Notes: generated by a model from the sequence alone, not told the origin. 64,000 nt of DNA from Nocardia brasiliensis ATCC 700358 (GCF_000250675.2 NC_018681.1:5394001-5458000); one strand, 5' to 3'; positions 25,089-34,037 are shown, numbered from the stretch's first letter. Numbers and translations: made by a program.

Positions 25089-26219
25089 CTAGGCCGCGGT
25101 CGACCCCATCGACCGGGCTATGCTTTCTGCGAGATCCTGCCTGCTCTGCGCCGATTCGCTATTCGGGTTCCTGCTCCCGGCGCTTCGCTCGTAGTAACGA
25201 TCGAAAGCCCATGCAGCCGCGCGCGGATCGGCGGCAGCCATGAACGGCCCTCTCGCCGCCGACTCCGTCGAGTTCATCTCGGCCAAGATGAAATCGATCT
25301 GGTTCTGCCAGTTTCCAATACCGCCCGGCCGGTTCTGGGCAAATGCTAGGAGGTTCGAATAGCGCCCCTGCCCGGGTACTTCGTCTCGCCACTGACATAA
25401 TCCGAATGAGTTCTTCTCCCCTGCACCGTGGTTGACAACGCCCGGATTGAAGCCTGATTCCTTCTCTATGTTCGCCACGATGGCCGCAGCTTGGGCAGGT
25501 CTTAAGTTGTGCCCGGCTGGATCGGTCAGATATCGGTAGATCATCTCGCGCGCTCGTTCGACGCTGCCTCCGATGGGCGCGGACGCCTGACCGCTCGACG
25601 CGTACGAGGCCGCGCGCTCTGCAGCTGAGCGTCTGCTCACCGTGGGCGATCCGGAGTAATCAAGTGATCGAGGAACACCATTCATCATCGTCGACGGGTA
25701 ACTCGGCGTGGGCGATGCGGCAAAGTTCGCGACCGGAGGCTGGGCTATGCCGCCCGCACCCTCAGAGAGCTGGTCACGCGCGGATGACACCGCCTCTTCC
25801 GCCTTACCGACCGCGCGATCGATGCCGGCGATAGCATCCATTTGCTGGGCGACCGTCGGCTTGCCGGGTACCGCTCGGACGATATCGGCGATGATGTCGT
25901 ACAGCTTCGCGACTTCCTGCTGGGCCGCATTGGTCACCTCGGCGGACTGCTGCGCGATCTCGGCAACTTTGCTGTCCAACGCACCCAGACGGGTCTTGTA
26001 CTCATCGACATCGCCTTGTTTTGCCCTGTACTGATCGATCATCTCACTGCGGTCGGGTGGCGGTGGCCCACTACCTGCGAGATCCGCCGCCGTGATCGCC
26101 TGAGCCGAACCGTTTCCGAGTCCCGCCATTAGACCGTCCAGCACCACCTGCGCGTGGCCGACATACGCATCTAGGATCGGGGCATCCGACCGCCGCGGTA
26201 GTTCCGCTGATGCGAACAT
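25089..26219 (-). CDS. Secreted-type peptidoglycan hydrolase with N-terminal DUF4226-like domain and lysozyme domain
   Basis: The 376-residue protein has an N-terminal helical half (to about residue 160) resembling the DUF4226 domain found in ESX-related proteins, a Ser/Pro-rich linker, and a C-terminal phage-tail lysozyme domain. The domain carries AAIVANIEKESGFNPGVVNHG with the likely catalytic Glu near residue 250, and SFGLCQWRDEVPGQG in the active-site groove. There is no signal peptide, as expected for ESX-type export. The enzyme would cut peptidoglycan glycan strands outside the cell. ESX genes are some 18 kb away, so an ESX link is inference. Confidence 0.75.
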   Translation of the reverse strand: MFASAELPRRSDAPILDAYVGHAQVVLDGLMAGLGNGSAQAITAADLAGSGPPPPDRSEMIDQYRAKQGDVDEYKTRLGALDSKVAEIAQQSAEVTNAAQQEVAKLYDIIADIVRAVPGKPTVAQQMDAIAGIDRAVGKAEEAVSSARDQLSEGAGGIAQPPVANFAASPTPSYPSTMMNGVPRSLDYSGSPTVSRRSAAERAASYASSGQASAPIGGSVERAREMIYRYLTDPAGHNLRPAQAAAIVANIEKESGFNPGVVNHGAGEKNSFGLCQWRDEVPGQGRYSNLLAFAQNRPGGIGNWQNQIDFILAEMNSTESAARGPFMAAADPRAAAWAFDRYYERSAGSRNPNSESAQSRQDLAESIARSMGSTAA

Positions 26220-26467
26220 GGTTTCAACTCCTCAGCACCTCGGTCGCGCTCGCCGGCCCGAGGCGGCAACCGCAGCGTAACTCGCGATAACTTCATTTGT
26301 GCGCCATACCTTCCGGCGGTGGGAAGACAACAGATGCTTCCCGATCATGGGAACACAATCGAATCATCGCGGTCATTAGTATCGCCACGAAGCTCGTTCG
26401 TCGAGCACAGATCCAAGCAGTCGAGCTGTTGAGTTCCGGCGCCAGCTCTCGTGACCGACGGGAATTC

Positions 26468-26644
26468 ATGAACTCCGAAGACCGCCGCGACTATCCGCCG
26501 CTGCCGCCATGGTGGGACGATTCCGATGAAATCGCCGAATCGAAACCCCCGGGCTCACAACAGGAATGGACTGTCGTCCGAGTAGTGGCTGCAGCCGTTT
26601 TTCTCACCATCTTCACCACGCTGGTGATCCTGTTGGTTTTGTGA
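26468..26644 (+). CDS. Small single-pass membrane protein
   Basis: The 58-residue product has a charged, proline-rich N-terminal half (DRRDYPPLPPWWDDSDEIAE) and one C-terminal membrane segment (VVAAAVFLTIFTTLVILLVL). The likely topology is N-inside. The ATG at 26468 has GGGAA before it and is the first start that gives a coherent protein; the longer upstream frame is rejected. Function is unknown. Confidence 0.5.
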   Translation: MNSEDRRDYPPLPPWWDDSDEIAESKPPGSQQEWTVVRVVAAAVFLTIFTTLVILLVL

Positions 26645-26786
26645 ATTACGGGGTTCAGGAACACTCCCCATCAATGAGAAGAATACCACTCGACGAAAGG
26701 CGCACGCTAGAAGTGCGTTGAGCGGATCAGATCCAGTCGCACCGACCGGGGCGAGATGAACCGCTCACGATCGGCGGAACCCTGCA

Positions 26787-27233
26787 ATGAGTACGAACCG
26801 AAGCAAACGACAGCGAACCGAGTACACGCTACCTAGCGCCGAGGAAATCGAACAGACGTTACGTGGCAAAAACGTCGACGCGCCGCTGTGCAATCATGTG
26901 CGGGAGTTGGTGCAACTGCACCGCTACCGCCGCAGTCACCCGCTGAATTCCAGCGAGATCGATTGCCGTCGCGCAGAACTCGCGGCACAGATCGACGGCT
27001 GGTTGCACGGCTATGTCGCAACCTACGATTTGTTGGTGCCGGACATCGAAGCACCCGGTTCCTTGGGCGCCCTGCTCGATCGAATGGCAGCGACAGCAGC
27101 GCGTGCACTGGACAAGTTGGTCGCGGCCGGACCGTCCGATCCGGCAACCCGCGAGGCCTGGGCCCGGCTCAGCGAACTCGAGGACAGATATGCGCAAATC
27201 ACAGGCACTTTGGCGGCTTCCCGCGCCGGCTGA
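26787..27233 (+). CDS. DUF4254-like helical protein
   Basis: The 148-residue all-helical protein has the layout of DUF4254: HPLNSSEIDCRRAELAAQIDGWL, then GSLGALLDRMAATAARALDKLV, then an acidic helix WARLSELEDRYAQITG. The protein at 34189-34689 shows the same pattern (HPLSR, IDLWIELHV, LGTVIDHIAA, WHRLAELVDSYDD), so the two appear related. They lie on either side of the Cascade genes. The function of the family is not established. The ATG is preceded by a moderate ribosome binding site. Confidence 0.6.
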   Translation: MSTNRSKRQRTEYTLPSAEEIEQTLRGKNVDAPLCNHVRELVQLHRYRRSHPLNSSEIDCRRAELAAQIDGWLHGYVATYDLLVPDIEAPGSLGALLDRMAATAARALDKLVAAGPSDPATREAWARLSELEDRYAQITGTLAASRAG

Positions 27234-27332
27234 GCGGACACAGCGTTCCCGCCGCTGGACGGCGGCCGCGCCAAGAGCAATGCGGTGAATTATCAGCCGA
27301 AGAGCTTTAACGCGGCCGCATCCGATGCGTGA

Positions 27333-27392
27333 TCAGATACCGATCAGCGCCCGGAAGAAATCGACCAGCATACCGAGAAAACTCGTCAACAT
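27333..27392 (-). CDS. 19-residue hydrophobic micro-ORF with strong ribosome binding site
   Basis: On the minus strand ATG (27390-27392) starts a 19-codon frame encoding MLTSFLGMLVDFFRALIGI, ended by TGA at 27333. AAGGAGA (27398-27404) precedes it with about 5 bases of spacing, one of the best ribosome binding sites in the window. The peptide is amphipathic, hydrophobic with one Asp and one Arg, and would fit a membrane-active or toxin-like micropeptide. It lies in the otherwise gene-free stretch 27234-27564, downstream of the Cascade operon. Confidence 0.45.
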   Translation of the reverse strand: MLTSFLGMLVDFFRALIGI

Positions 27393-27564
27393 CAGCGTCT
27401 CCTTTCTCTGCCGACTGTCCCGTCCATGACGGAGCACAAAACCGGTCGGCAAATCCATGATTCAAGGTGAATGTGCGCGTGGCAACTATGGCATTCCCAG
27501 TGCCGGGAGCAAATCTGGCAAATGCCCCCGCGCCACAGCGAACGACGTCGCCGCTTGCGAAATA

Positions 27565-28296
27565 TCAACGAGTCGCGCGAATTTCACCGTCCAACGGCGC
27601 GACGGAGACAAGTCCACAGCCATAACCGCGCGCAGTTCCCACACCGTGCAGCAAACAGTGCCGCGCCATTTCCGCGTCGGTGACCCGCAGGATCCCCTCG
27701 TAGGTAGCGGTGTGCAGCGTGACCTGATGGCCGGCGTCACGCCTCTTTCGAAACGACACCCGCTGCCGCTCGGTGATCGCCAACACCGGCCTCCCGAATT
27801 CGTCGGTTTCGATCGCGAAACCCCACTTCGGCGTCGCTCGATCCGCGAACCACGTGTACTGCCGTTCTTCGCTCCGGTGGGGCAGTCGCACGCCACGTGG
27901 GCGCGGCCCAGCGAGGCGACGTTGTTGGGCCTCTGAGAGTTCGGACATCTGCCTAGTGGCATAAGTCGGACTGGCGCGCACCTTGAACCGGAACAATGCG
28001 CCGACCGTGACCCGGTCCAGCAATGGCAGATAGGACTTGATGGAAGCCTGGGGTATCTCGGCGTCGGTCCAGCCCGCCTGCTCCACGATGTGATCCCAGG
28101 ATGGTTTCGTTTCGGAAAGCACCAAAAGGGCACTCCGGTGCGGTGTTTCGTGATCGAGACGCCACAACACCCGCTCATCTATTGGCTGGGCGCTGATCCC
28201 GCCCAATACCGCAGCATGTGCCACCTGCGGGCTGAGAATCAGACGCCGAGCGCCATCTCGAAGGGGGTTGATCCAGATACGGGACATATAGGCCAT
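27565..28296 (-). CDS. cas6e: Type I-E CRISPR crRNA endoribonuclease Cas6e
   Basis: The 243-residue protein has the Cas6e start MSRIWINPLRDGARRLILSP, a conserved His early on (VAHAAVLGG) that probably takes part in RNA cleavage, LWRLDHE, and the glycine-rich C-terminal loop GVGTARGYGCGLVSVAPL typical of Cas6e/CasE. The enzyme cuts the CRISPR transcript within each repeat and keeps the hairpin. The ATG at 28296 begins two bases after the cas5e stop, so translation is likely coupled. No CRISPR array is visible in the window for it to process. Confidence 0.9.
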   Translation of the reverse strand: MAYMSRIWINPLRDGARRLILSPQVAHAAVLGGISAQPIDERVLWRLDHETPHRSALLVLSETKPSWDHIVEQAGWTDAEIPQASIKSYLPLLDRVTVGALFRFKVRASPTYATRQMSELSEAQQRRLAGPRPRGVRLPHRSEERQYTWFADRATPKWGFAIETDEFGRPVLAITERQRVSFRKRRDAGHQVTLHTATYEGILRVTDAEMARHCLLHGVGTARGYGCGLVSVAPLDGEIRATR

Positions 28297-28298
28297 GA

Positions 28299-29105
28299 TC
28301 AATCCAGGAGGTCGAGCCATGCGGGTGGTGTCGACGCGATGGCACCGTCGATGAGGGTGGGCACGGTCACTGATGTGCGACGCACCAGCCTGGCCTGGAA
28401 GCGCCGCTCCCGAGACGCGAAACTGACTGGTAGATCGCCCCGGATTTCGGTCCCGTCCGGATCATCGAGCACAACCGGCAGGGTCCGGTATGCCGAGGCC
28501 GGCCGTTCCGGAGTCCAGCGCCTGGTGTTGCGCGGCTGCCACGGAACCCGCGCCAGCACCGATTCCGGGGTGCCGGTCCACAACGGTCCGCCCGGGGCAG
28601 CCAAGTGCAGCGGTAGTGTCGGCGGACAGCTGCGACGGCCGAGGGCCAAGGGATAGCCCGGGAGCCGCAGCGCGTGCCACAGTGTGTCGAGCAACTCCGG
28701 CTCGCCGCCGAGAGCTGCTACGAAAACCGCGTCCTGCAGGTAGAACCGACTGGTGACATGGTACTTTTTCGCTCCGTCGCCGACCGAAGCTCTGCGCTGC
28801 GCGCCGTGAGCATTCACCCCAGCTGCCGGCAACGGCTGTCCGCGATAGTCGCTCACGGTGTGGAAGTCACGCAGCAATGTACCCGGCTCGTCTGTGCGTA
28901 CTCCAAGGCGCAGCGCGACCAGATCCGTGATGTCGGCACCGCGTGCCCGGCTGGTCGCGGCGGCGAGCAGTCCGATGATCCCGCTCTTGGTCGGTTCGGC
29001 CGCAGTGTCACGGCGGTTGTATCTACTCTGACTGCCCCACGATTGCAGCGGTCCGGCCAGCCGCAACACCAGACACCGGGGCGTGCCGTCGGCAAGCTCA
29101 GCCAT
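28299..29105 (-). CDS. cas5e: Type I-E Cascade subunit Cas5e (CasD)
   Basis: The 268-residue protein starts AELADGTPRCLVLRLAGPLQSWGSQSRYNRRDT, the Cas5 signature with SWG and a Tyr/Arg-rich turn, followed by TKSGIIGLLAAATSRARG. It caps the 5' end of the crRNA in Cascade. The ATG at 29105 overlaps the cas7e stop by ATGGCTGA, giving translational coupling. The C-terminal part has RRFQARLVRR, which fits the RNA-binding edge of the family. Confidence 0.9.
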   Translation of the reverse strand: MAELADGTPRCLVLRLAGPLQSWGSQSRYNRRDTAAEPTKSGIIGLLAAATSRARGADITDLVALRLGVRTDEPGTLLRDFHTVSDYRGQPLPAAGVNAHGAQRRASVGDGAKKYHVTSRFYLQDAVFVAALGGEPELLDTLWHALRLPGYPLALGRRSCPPTLPLHLAAPGGPLWTGTPESVLARVPWQPRNTRRWTPERPASAYRTLPVVLDDPDGTEIRGDLPVSFASRERRFQARLVRRTSVTVPTLIDGAIASTPPAWLDLLD

Positions 29106-30240
29106 CGCGGGTCCATTGTCGTTCCGCGAGCATCCCGAGCACACCGGCCACCGTGTCGCGAAACGACAGCGGCTCCCCTAGTACCTTCGACAGTCGGTCC
29201 GCATACTCACCGGGGTAGGTCGAGCTGACACCGATCGCCGGATAGCCCCAGAGATCACGAGCCTCCTCGAAAGCCTTGGCGAACCGAACCGCCGAGTCGA
29301 TGGCTAGACCGTCGCCGGATCGCACCGGGCGCTCGAACGCCGAGATCAGATTGACCGGACAATCCCGCACCGCGACGCTGGTGAGAAAGGGCGGCGTGTG
29401 GTGGGCGAAGCTGCTTTGCCGTCCGTTCGGCACCGATTTGACGAAGGCGGGTAGAAATCGCTGAACCGCCTGTAACGCGGCGGCCGCATCGCCGTCCAGG
29501 TTCGCCACCAGCTGATCCATTCCGATCGACGCGAACCGGTAGTACAACGCGGAGTTGAATTCGGCGGCGTCCACCATCTCGGCACCTGCCCCCTCGGCCT
29601 GAGGTTTCTCGTCATCGAGCGCGGTGAAGAAATCGAACTCCACCTCCACTCGGTGCGTGGACAGCGCATGGGCGACCTGCACCGCGGCATCGATGTTGAG
29701 CTGTGGCACCTGAGCAATCATTCGCCCGAACAATGCGACATCGACCGGATGACCGCTGCCTAGCTGCGCACGCACGTCCAGCGGGGCGACGGCCGCGGCC
29801 AGCCGGACGTTGTCGAGGATGGCGAGTTCCGCCGCGCGGTCGGCTACCAGCGCTACAAGCCGATCTACCTGTGCACGTCCGAAATACAGCAGATACGCCG
29901 TCTCCGAGGGGCGCCGCCCCGGCGTGATGTGCAACGTGGCCAACATCGCGTTGGTGATCCGCGTGGCCGCCGCCGCGTCGATCCCGGCCACATCTGCGAG
30001 CCTGGTGGCGACCAGCGCGCCGATCCGCTTCGTCCTGGTCGATCTCGCAGACTCTGGTTCCACGCCGTCGCTGGCCATTCTCACCCGCGTCGCGCGCTTC
30101 CATGCCTGGGATGACACCCGTGCCCGCCGCGCGCCGCCGTACTGCGCGTGTTTGGGGCTTCCGTTGTCGTCCCGGTTCGGATTCGATGGCGGCACGCTGT
30201 GCAAGACGTGGACATCTACATAGGTGTTACTGCTCGCCAT
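29098..30240 (-). CDS. cas7e: Type I-E Cascade backbone subunit Cas7e (CasC/Cse4)
   Basis: The 380-residue protein has the Cas7e features NTYVDVHVLHSVPPSNPNRDDNG, RVSSQAWKRATR, and the later FNSALYYRFASIGMDQLV and AERQWTRDG. It forms the repeating backbone of Cascade that holds crRNA along its length. The gene overlaps cse2 by 14 bases and cas5e by 8, typical of this operon. Length is normal for the family (about 340-390). Confidence 0.92.
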   Translation of the reverse strand: MASSNTYVDVHVLHSVPPSNPNRDDNGSPKHAQYGGARRARVSSQAWKRATRVRMASDGVEPESARSTRTKRIGALVATRLADVAGIDAAAATRITNAMLATLHITPGRRPSETAYLLYFGRAQVDRLVALVADRAAELAILDNVRLAAAVAPLDVRAQLGSGHPVDVALFGRMIAQVPQLNIDAAVQVAHALSTHRVEVEFDFFTALDDEKPQAEGAGAEMVDAAEFNSALYYRFASIGMDQLVANLDGDAAAALQAVQRFLPAFVKSVPNGRQSSFAHHTPPFLTSVAVRDCPVNLISAFERPVRSGDGLAIDSAVRFAKAFEEARDLWGYPAIGVSSTYPGEYADRLSKVLGEPLSFRDTVAGVLGMLAERQWTRDG

Positions 30241-30835
30241 GAAGCTCCTGAGTGTTCAGTGAAGTCAAGAAGGCGGTGACCGGGTGCCCCGCACTGGCCC
30301 GCTCGGCAATGAAATATCGAGATTCCCACCGTCGGCGAATTTGTGGCGACAGCTCCTGGTCTTCCCAGTCGCGTATATCTTGGTAGAGCTGGTCGTAGTC
30401 GAACCCGCTCTTGCGTAGAGGGCGCAAGCGCGCGATCAGACTGTGTAGATGAGTCGCGAGTTCGGTACGCGTCGCGCTGGTGGCAGCGGCGGCGAAACGC
30501 CGATCCAACCCTGGGGTCATTCCAGGATCGTGAGCACGCACACGCCCCAGCACAGCGGCGAACTCCCGGCCTTGGACATGGACCGGATCCCGCCGAACGC
30601 GCTGGTGCGCGGCGAAAATTCCGAGCGCTATGTGCTCGGCATGCAGATCATCACCCACGAACCCGTTGCGGGTCAGCGTCGACAGATACGGCCACATACT
30701 CGGCGACGTGCCGGGCGGCTGGGCAGCGGCACGGCGCAATCCGACCAGGACGAGCGCCGGGGGGCGCCGACCACCCCACGCAGCACGATCGCTCCAATAG
30801 AAGCCGTCGAATCCGACGGCGGGCTGTGCGCTCAT
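30227..30835 (-). CDS. cse2: Type I-E Cascade small subunit Cse2 (CasB)
   Basis: The 202-residue mostly helical protein matches Cse2 in size and position and carries FYWSDRAAWGG... then LARLRPLRK and the DYDQLYQDIRDWEDQ helix typical of the family. The subunit stabilises the target strand in Cascade. TGATG links it to cse1 (a 1-base overlap): the GTG at 30838 is an alternative start. It also overlaps cas7e. Family recognition here relies partly on gene order, hence slightly lower confidence. Confidence 0.85.
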   Translation of the reverse strand: MSAQPAVGFDGFYWSDRAAWGGRRPPALVLVGLRRAAAQPPGTSPSMWPYLSTLTRNGFVGDDLHAEHIALGIFAAHQRVRRDPVHVQGREFAAVLGRVRAHDPGMTPGLDRRFAAAATSATRTELATHLHSLIARLRPLRKSGFDYDQLYQDIRDWEDQELSPQIRRRWESRYFIAERASAGHPVTAFLTSLNTQELHGEQ

Positions 30836-32460
30836 CACTTCGGCTCACTTTCGCCCGGGTCATCGACAGCCAGTAACTGCGTCACCACGTTGTAGAACCG
30901 CTGGGACGCGGTGCTGGCATTCTGCCGCCGGATCGCGTGGCCCGGTCGTGAATCCTGTTGCAGCACACCGAGACAACCACGATCTGGCGCGCCGTCCAGC
31001 ACGGCCGCCGCTGCCTCGAGGCTGACCTGTTTCGCCTGCAGACGCCAGAGCCGCAACGCCAGCTGCGCACACTCCGGGCGGCGCTGCATCAAGCGCAGAA
31101 GTTGTTCGGCCAGCTCGGTCAGCCGATACATCAAGGCTTCTCCGGGATCATCGCCGACACCCCACGGCCGCGGACGGGCACCGGCCGCGATCCGGAGGTC
31201 ATTAGTGAAAGCGATCATCGCCACACGGAGCCGGTCCGCCTCGACAGCGATCGCGAGCATCGTATGGCGGGTCATCGAGTGATCGAGCAGCGCCGCAAGC
31301 GGCAACGGCATCGTGGCGCTGCCGGCGTCATCGATGACCGCCGACCTGCTCCCGTACGAAACGCCGACGGCCAGAAGATGTATCGGCGTGCTGAACGGAA
31401 TCGACCGCCGAACCACGTGGTGGGCCAAATCCGTCAGCAGTCGTGACGACCGTAACCCGGTGGCCGTGGAATTCGTGGTGGCGAGCACCGCGGGCGCCTC
31501 GCGCCACAATTGCCGGTCGAGCTGATGGCGAATCGGCCGCATTCCCGCGGTGGTCGCACTGTCCGACCACATCGCGTGCAGTTCGTGAGCGGTCGGGATC
31601 TCGGTCAACCGGTCACCGCGCGTGACGACGGCGTGCCGCACCACCGTACGGCCGTCGGACTCGATGCGAGGGATCAGCCGAACCCTGCGAGCTTGCCAGG
31701 TCAACAGGTCGATCGGCCCCACCGCGGCCCGGGTGCTGTACTGGCTTGTCGCAGGCGGGGATTCCCAGGGCGGAAGATCGGCAGGATTCAGGCCGTCGGG
31801 CAGTACAGGGGTATTGAGCAGTAGAGTTTCCGCCAGCGTCCGGCCGATCGGCACGACCGCACCGAATTGGCCGAGTGGTCCGGTGGGATTCCCGTAGGCC
31901 TTACCTGCCCTCGCGTGAGGGTCGTCGATCGCTGCCGATTTGACTCCAGCGGTGTCCCAGCACTGCAGCGCAAGCAATGCACGCACGGCCTGTCCTGGCG
32001 AAAGCGCAGGCGGATCGTCGTCGGTTCTGGCCTCGAACAGCGGCACATTGTTGCCCACAGGCATGGACAGCACCAGGATGGCAGCGGATTTGACGGCGCC
32101 TCGGGTGGTACGCAAGGATGCCGCCTGCCCGAACGGCACCGCACCGAACAGTTCGAAGCGCGCACGATGATCGTGTAGGTAACGACGAATGAGCGGCCCC
32201 GGACAGCGCAGTCCGGTGTCCGCCCAGCGGGCCCCCCACTCGTAGGCCGCCCGCGGCGGAGCCTGAATCCTCCAGTAGACCGGCAGAAGCACGTGGCGCA
32301 GCAAGGCCACCGCTTCTAGCGGGTCAGTCAGCGCCAGTTCGATATCCGCAGCATCCAGCAGGGTATCCGTCAGCGAAAGTTCCGCCGGGGAGCCATGACG
32401 AACAATGGGGATCCACGGCTCGATGGTGAGATTGAAAGTTTCGGGCACCGATTCTGTCAT
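30835..32460 (-). CDS. cse1: Type I-E Cascade large subunit Cse1 (CasA)
   Basis: The 541-residue protein begins TFNLTIEPWIPIVRHGSPAELSLTDTLLDA, the well-known Cse1 opening, and includes VLSMPVGNNVPLFEARTDD and GPLGQFGAVVPIGRTLAETLLLN. In E. coli it recognises the PAM and recruits Cas3. GGAG lies 5 bases before the ATG. It is the first gene of the cas operon; Cas3, its usual partner, is not in the window. Confidence 0.93.
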   Translation of the reverse strand: MTESVPETFNLTIEPWIPIVRHGSPAELSLTDTLLDAADIELALTDPLEAVALLRHVLLPVYWRIQAPPRAAYEWGARWADTGLRCPGPLIRRYLHDHRARFELFGAVPFGQAASLRTTRGAVKSAAILVLSMPVGNNVPLFEARTDDDPPALSPGQAVRALLALQCWDTAGVKSAAIDDPHARAGKAYGNPTGPLGQFGAVVPIGRTLAETLLLNTPVLPDGLNPADLPPWESPPATSQYSTRAAVGPIDLLTWQARRVRLIPRIESDGRTVVRHAVVTRGDRLTEIPTAHELHAMWSDSATTAGMRPIRHQLDRQLWREAPAVLATTNSTATGLRSSRLLTDLAHHVVRRSIPFSTPIHLLAVGVSYGSRSAVIDDAGSATMPLPLAALLDHSMTRHTMLAIAVEADRLRVAMIAFTNDLRIAAGARPRPWGVGDDPGEALMYRLTELAEQLLRLMQRRPECAQLALRLWRLQAKQVSLEAAAAVLDGAPDRGCLGVLQQDSRPGHAIRRQNASTASQRFYNVVTQLLAVDDPGESEPK

Positions 32461-32491
32461 CGCGGCTCCGACTGCGAACCTATTTTCATTG

Positions 32492-32510
32492 CGGATACTA
32501 TAAATATCCG
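32492..32510. promoter_or_regulatory. AT-rich palindrome upstream of the cas operon
   Basis: CGGATA and TATCCG form 6-base arms around a 7-base AT-rich centre, 32 bases upstream of the cse1 start. The minus-strand sequence includes TATAGT, a possible -10 box, inside it. The setting suggests a promoter with an operator; no good -35 box was found. Confidence 0.4.
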
Positions 32511-32633
32511 TAAATTCCGCGAGCTGCCCACCGATGGGAACGTCGAGAGAACCCCGCGTCGGCAGGGCCTATCTCTCGACGCACCGGTGCGCTATACCGT
32601 TGAGCGGTCGATCACCGCGGTCGCGGTGTGAAT

Positions 32634-34037
32634 TCAGACCTGCACCCCACCCTGCCGCTGGTCGAATCTATGTTCGAACTCGGCGAGGTAGACCGACGGA
32701 GCGACGGTTGAGGACGAGTATTCCAGCACATCATCGTCGGCCACGTAGAAAACGCCGCCGGCCTCGTTCCCCGACACGGTCGGTAGGGTGATCCGCCACC
32801 CGACGCTGACGCGCTCGGCCCGCACGATGTCCAGCGAGCGGTCGCCGAGCGGCAGGCCGCGTGCGAGCACGAAATCCCGCACCCGGGCGATAGCCCGCTC
32901 GCGGGTGATCTGCTCAGGCAGCGACACGATGACTCCGGCCATCGACAACTGGTTCATCGCACTGTCAATATCAAAACCGCACTCCGTCCCGAGGACGGCC
33001 GAAACCGTGTCCCGAGTGACCACGCCGATCTCCGCCGCTGCCAACAAGGCGGCAACCGCCTCATAGCCGACCGCCCGACGCGATGCCAGCAGTTCTCGGA
33101 TGGCCTTCACAGCGGTGTCGAAGGTCCAGATTTCCGGGATCGCTTCGCGTAGCCGGTCGGCCGGCGCGGACTCGCCCCGATACCAGTGACCGGATTCCCA
33201 CCAGTAGCAAAACGACATCAGGCCGTTGGCTGCACGCGGGTTGAGCACCGGGTCGGCCACCCAGTCCGGTGCCCCCGAGTAGAACGCGGGCATGGGTTGT
33301 CCGCCGAGGTACGTCGCGGCCAGCTCGGGCGCGTTCCACACTCCTCCAGAGAGCACCGCACGGCCTCCCGGCAGCGCGTACAGGGTCGAGCCGCTGTGTC
33401 CCGAGCTCTCGAACCAACCCATCGCGGGCAATATCAACGGCCCTGCGGGCGAGCGACGCGCGATGTGCACGGCGGCGAGCACTGCCCACCGTGACCACAA
33501 CACCGGAAACGGCGGGAAGTCGCTGTCCGACGGTATCGCGAGGACCCCGCTCCGCCGATGGGTGCGGGCTTGCTCGGCGGCTGCCTGGGGAGTCCGCGAT
33601 TGCCGGTCACCGTGCGCGATGTACGCGGCCAGCCAGATCGGTACCGATTCGCGCGGGTAGTATTCGAGATCTGCGAGATAGTCGTGTGGATCGAAGAGCT
33701 GCTCGTCGGGAAACGGCTCGTCACCGTAGTCGGGTAGCACCTCGACGGCACCCGCGGGCCCAAATGTCACCACCAGCCGCCACCACGGCCCCGCGTCGGC
33801 ACGCGCCGATCGGCGGCGCTCCTCGCGCACCAGCTCGAGCAGCGCTTCTGTCGGCTGCACCCGGACCGGGAGTCGCTGCTCGTCGGCGCCTAGCAACTCC
33901 GCGGCCTCCGCGACCACGGTCATCGCGAACTCCGCGTGGAGCGGTACGCAACCTGACGGCATCACCGCGGTGATTGCGGCGACGATCCTCTCGGCTCGAT
34001 CCTGCTCGTTTTCGCCCTCGCCGAACAATGTAGTCAC
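32634..34037 (-). CDS. Protein of unknown function upstream of the Cascade operon
   Basis: The 467-residue protein has no signal peptide and no clear membrane segment. Residues about 60-160 (WWRLVVTFGPAGAVEVLPDY and following acidic-aromatic stretch with PFPDEQLFDP) look like a DUF600/YezG-type immunity fold. The rest is mixed alpha/beta with a Trp/Tyr-rich core (CYWWESGHWYRG). No nuclease or helicase motif was seen, so it does not replace Cas3. The GTG at 34037 follows GGGAG by 11 bases. It precedes cse1 by 173 bases on the same strand, and could be co-transcribed. The role is unknown. Confidence 0.5.
   Translation of the reverse strand: MTTLFGEGENEQDRAERIVAAITAVMPSGCVPLHAEFAMTVVAEAAELLGADEQRLPVRVQPTEALLELVREERRRSARADAGPWWRLVVTFGPAGAVEVLPDYGDEPFPDEQLFDPHDYLADLEYYPRESVPIWLAAYIAHGDRQSRTPQAAAEQARTHRRSGVLAIPSDSDFPPFPVLWSRWAVLAAVHIARRSPAGPLILPAMGWFESSGHSGSTLYALPGGRAVLSGGVWNAPELAATYLGGQPMPAFYSGAPDWVADPVLNPRAANGLMSFCYWWESGHWYRGESAPADRLREAIPEIWTFDTAVKAIRELLASRRAVGYEAVAALLAAAEIGVVTRDTVSAVLGTECGFDIDSAMNQLSMAGVIVSLPEQITRERAIARVRDFVLARGLPLGDRSLDIVRAERVSVGWRITLPTVSGNEAGGVFYVADDDVLEYSSSTVAPSVYLAEFEHRFDQRQGGVQV

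Noticed and set aside
27234..27564. A CRISPR array downstream of cas6e
   Set aside because: No direct repeat of 28-29 bases with regular spacing is present; only a micro-ORF and two separate GCGGCCGC sites were seen.
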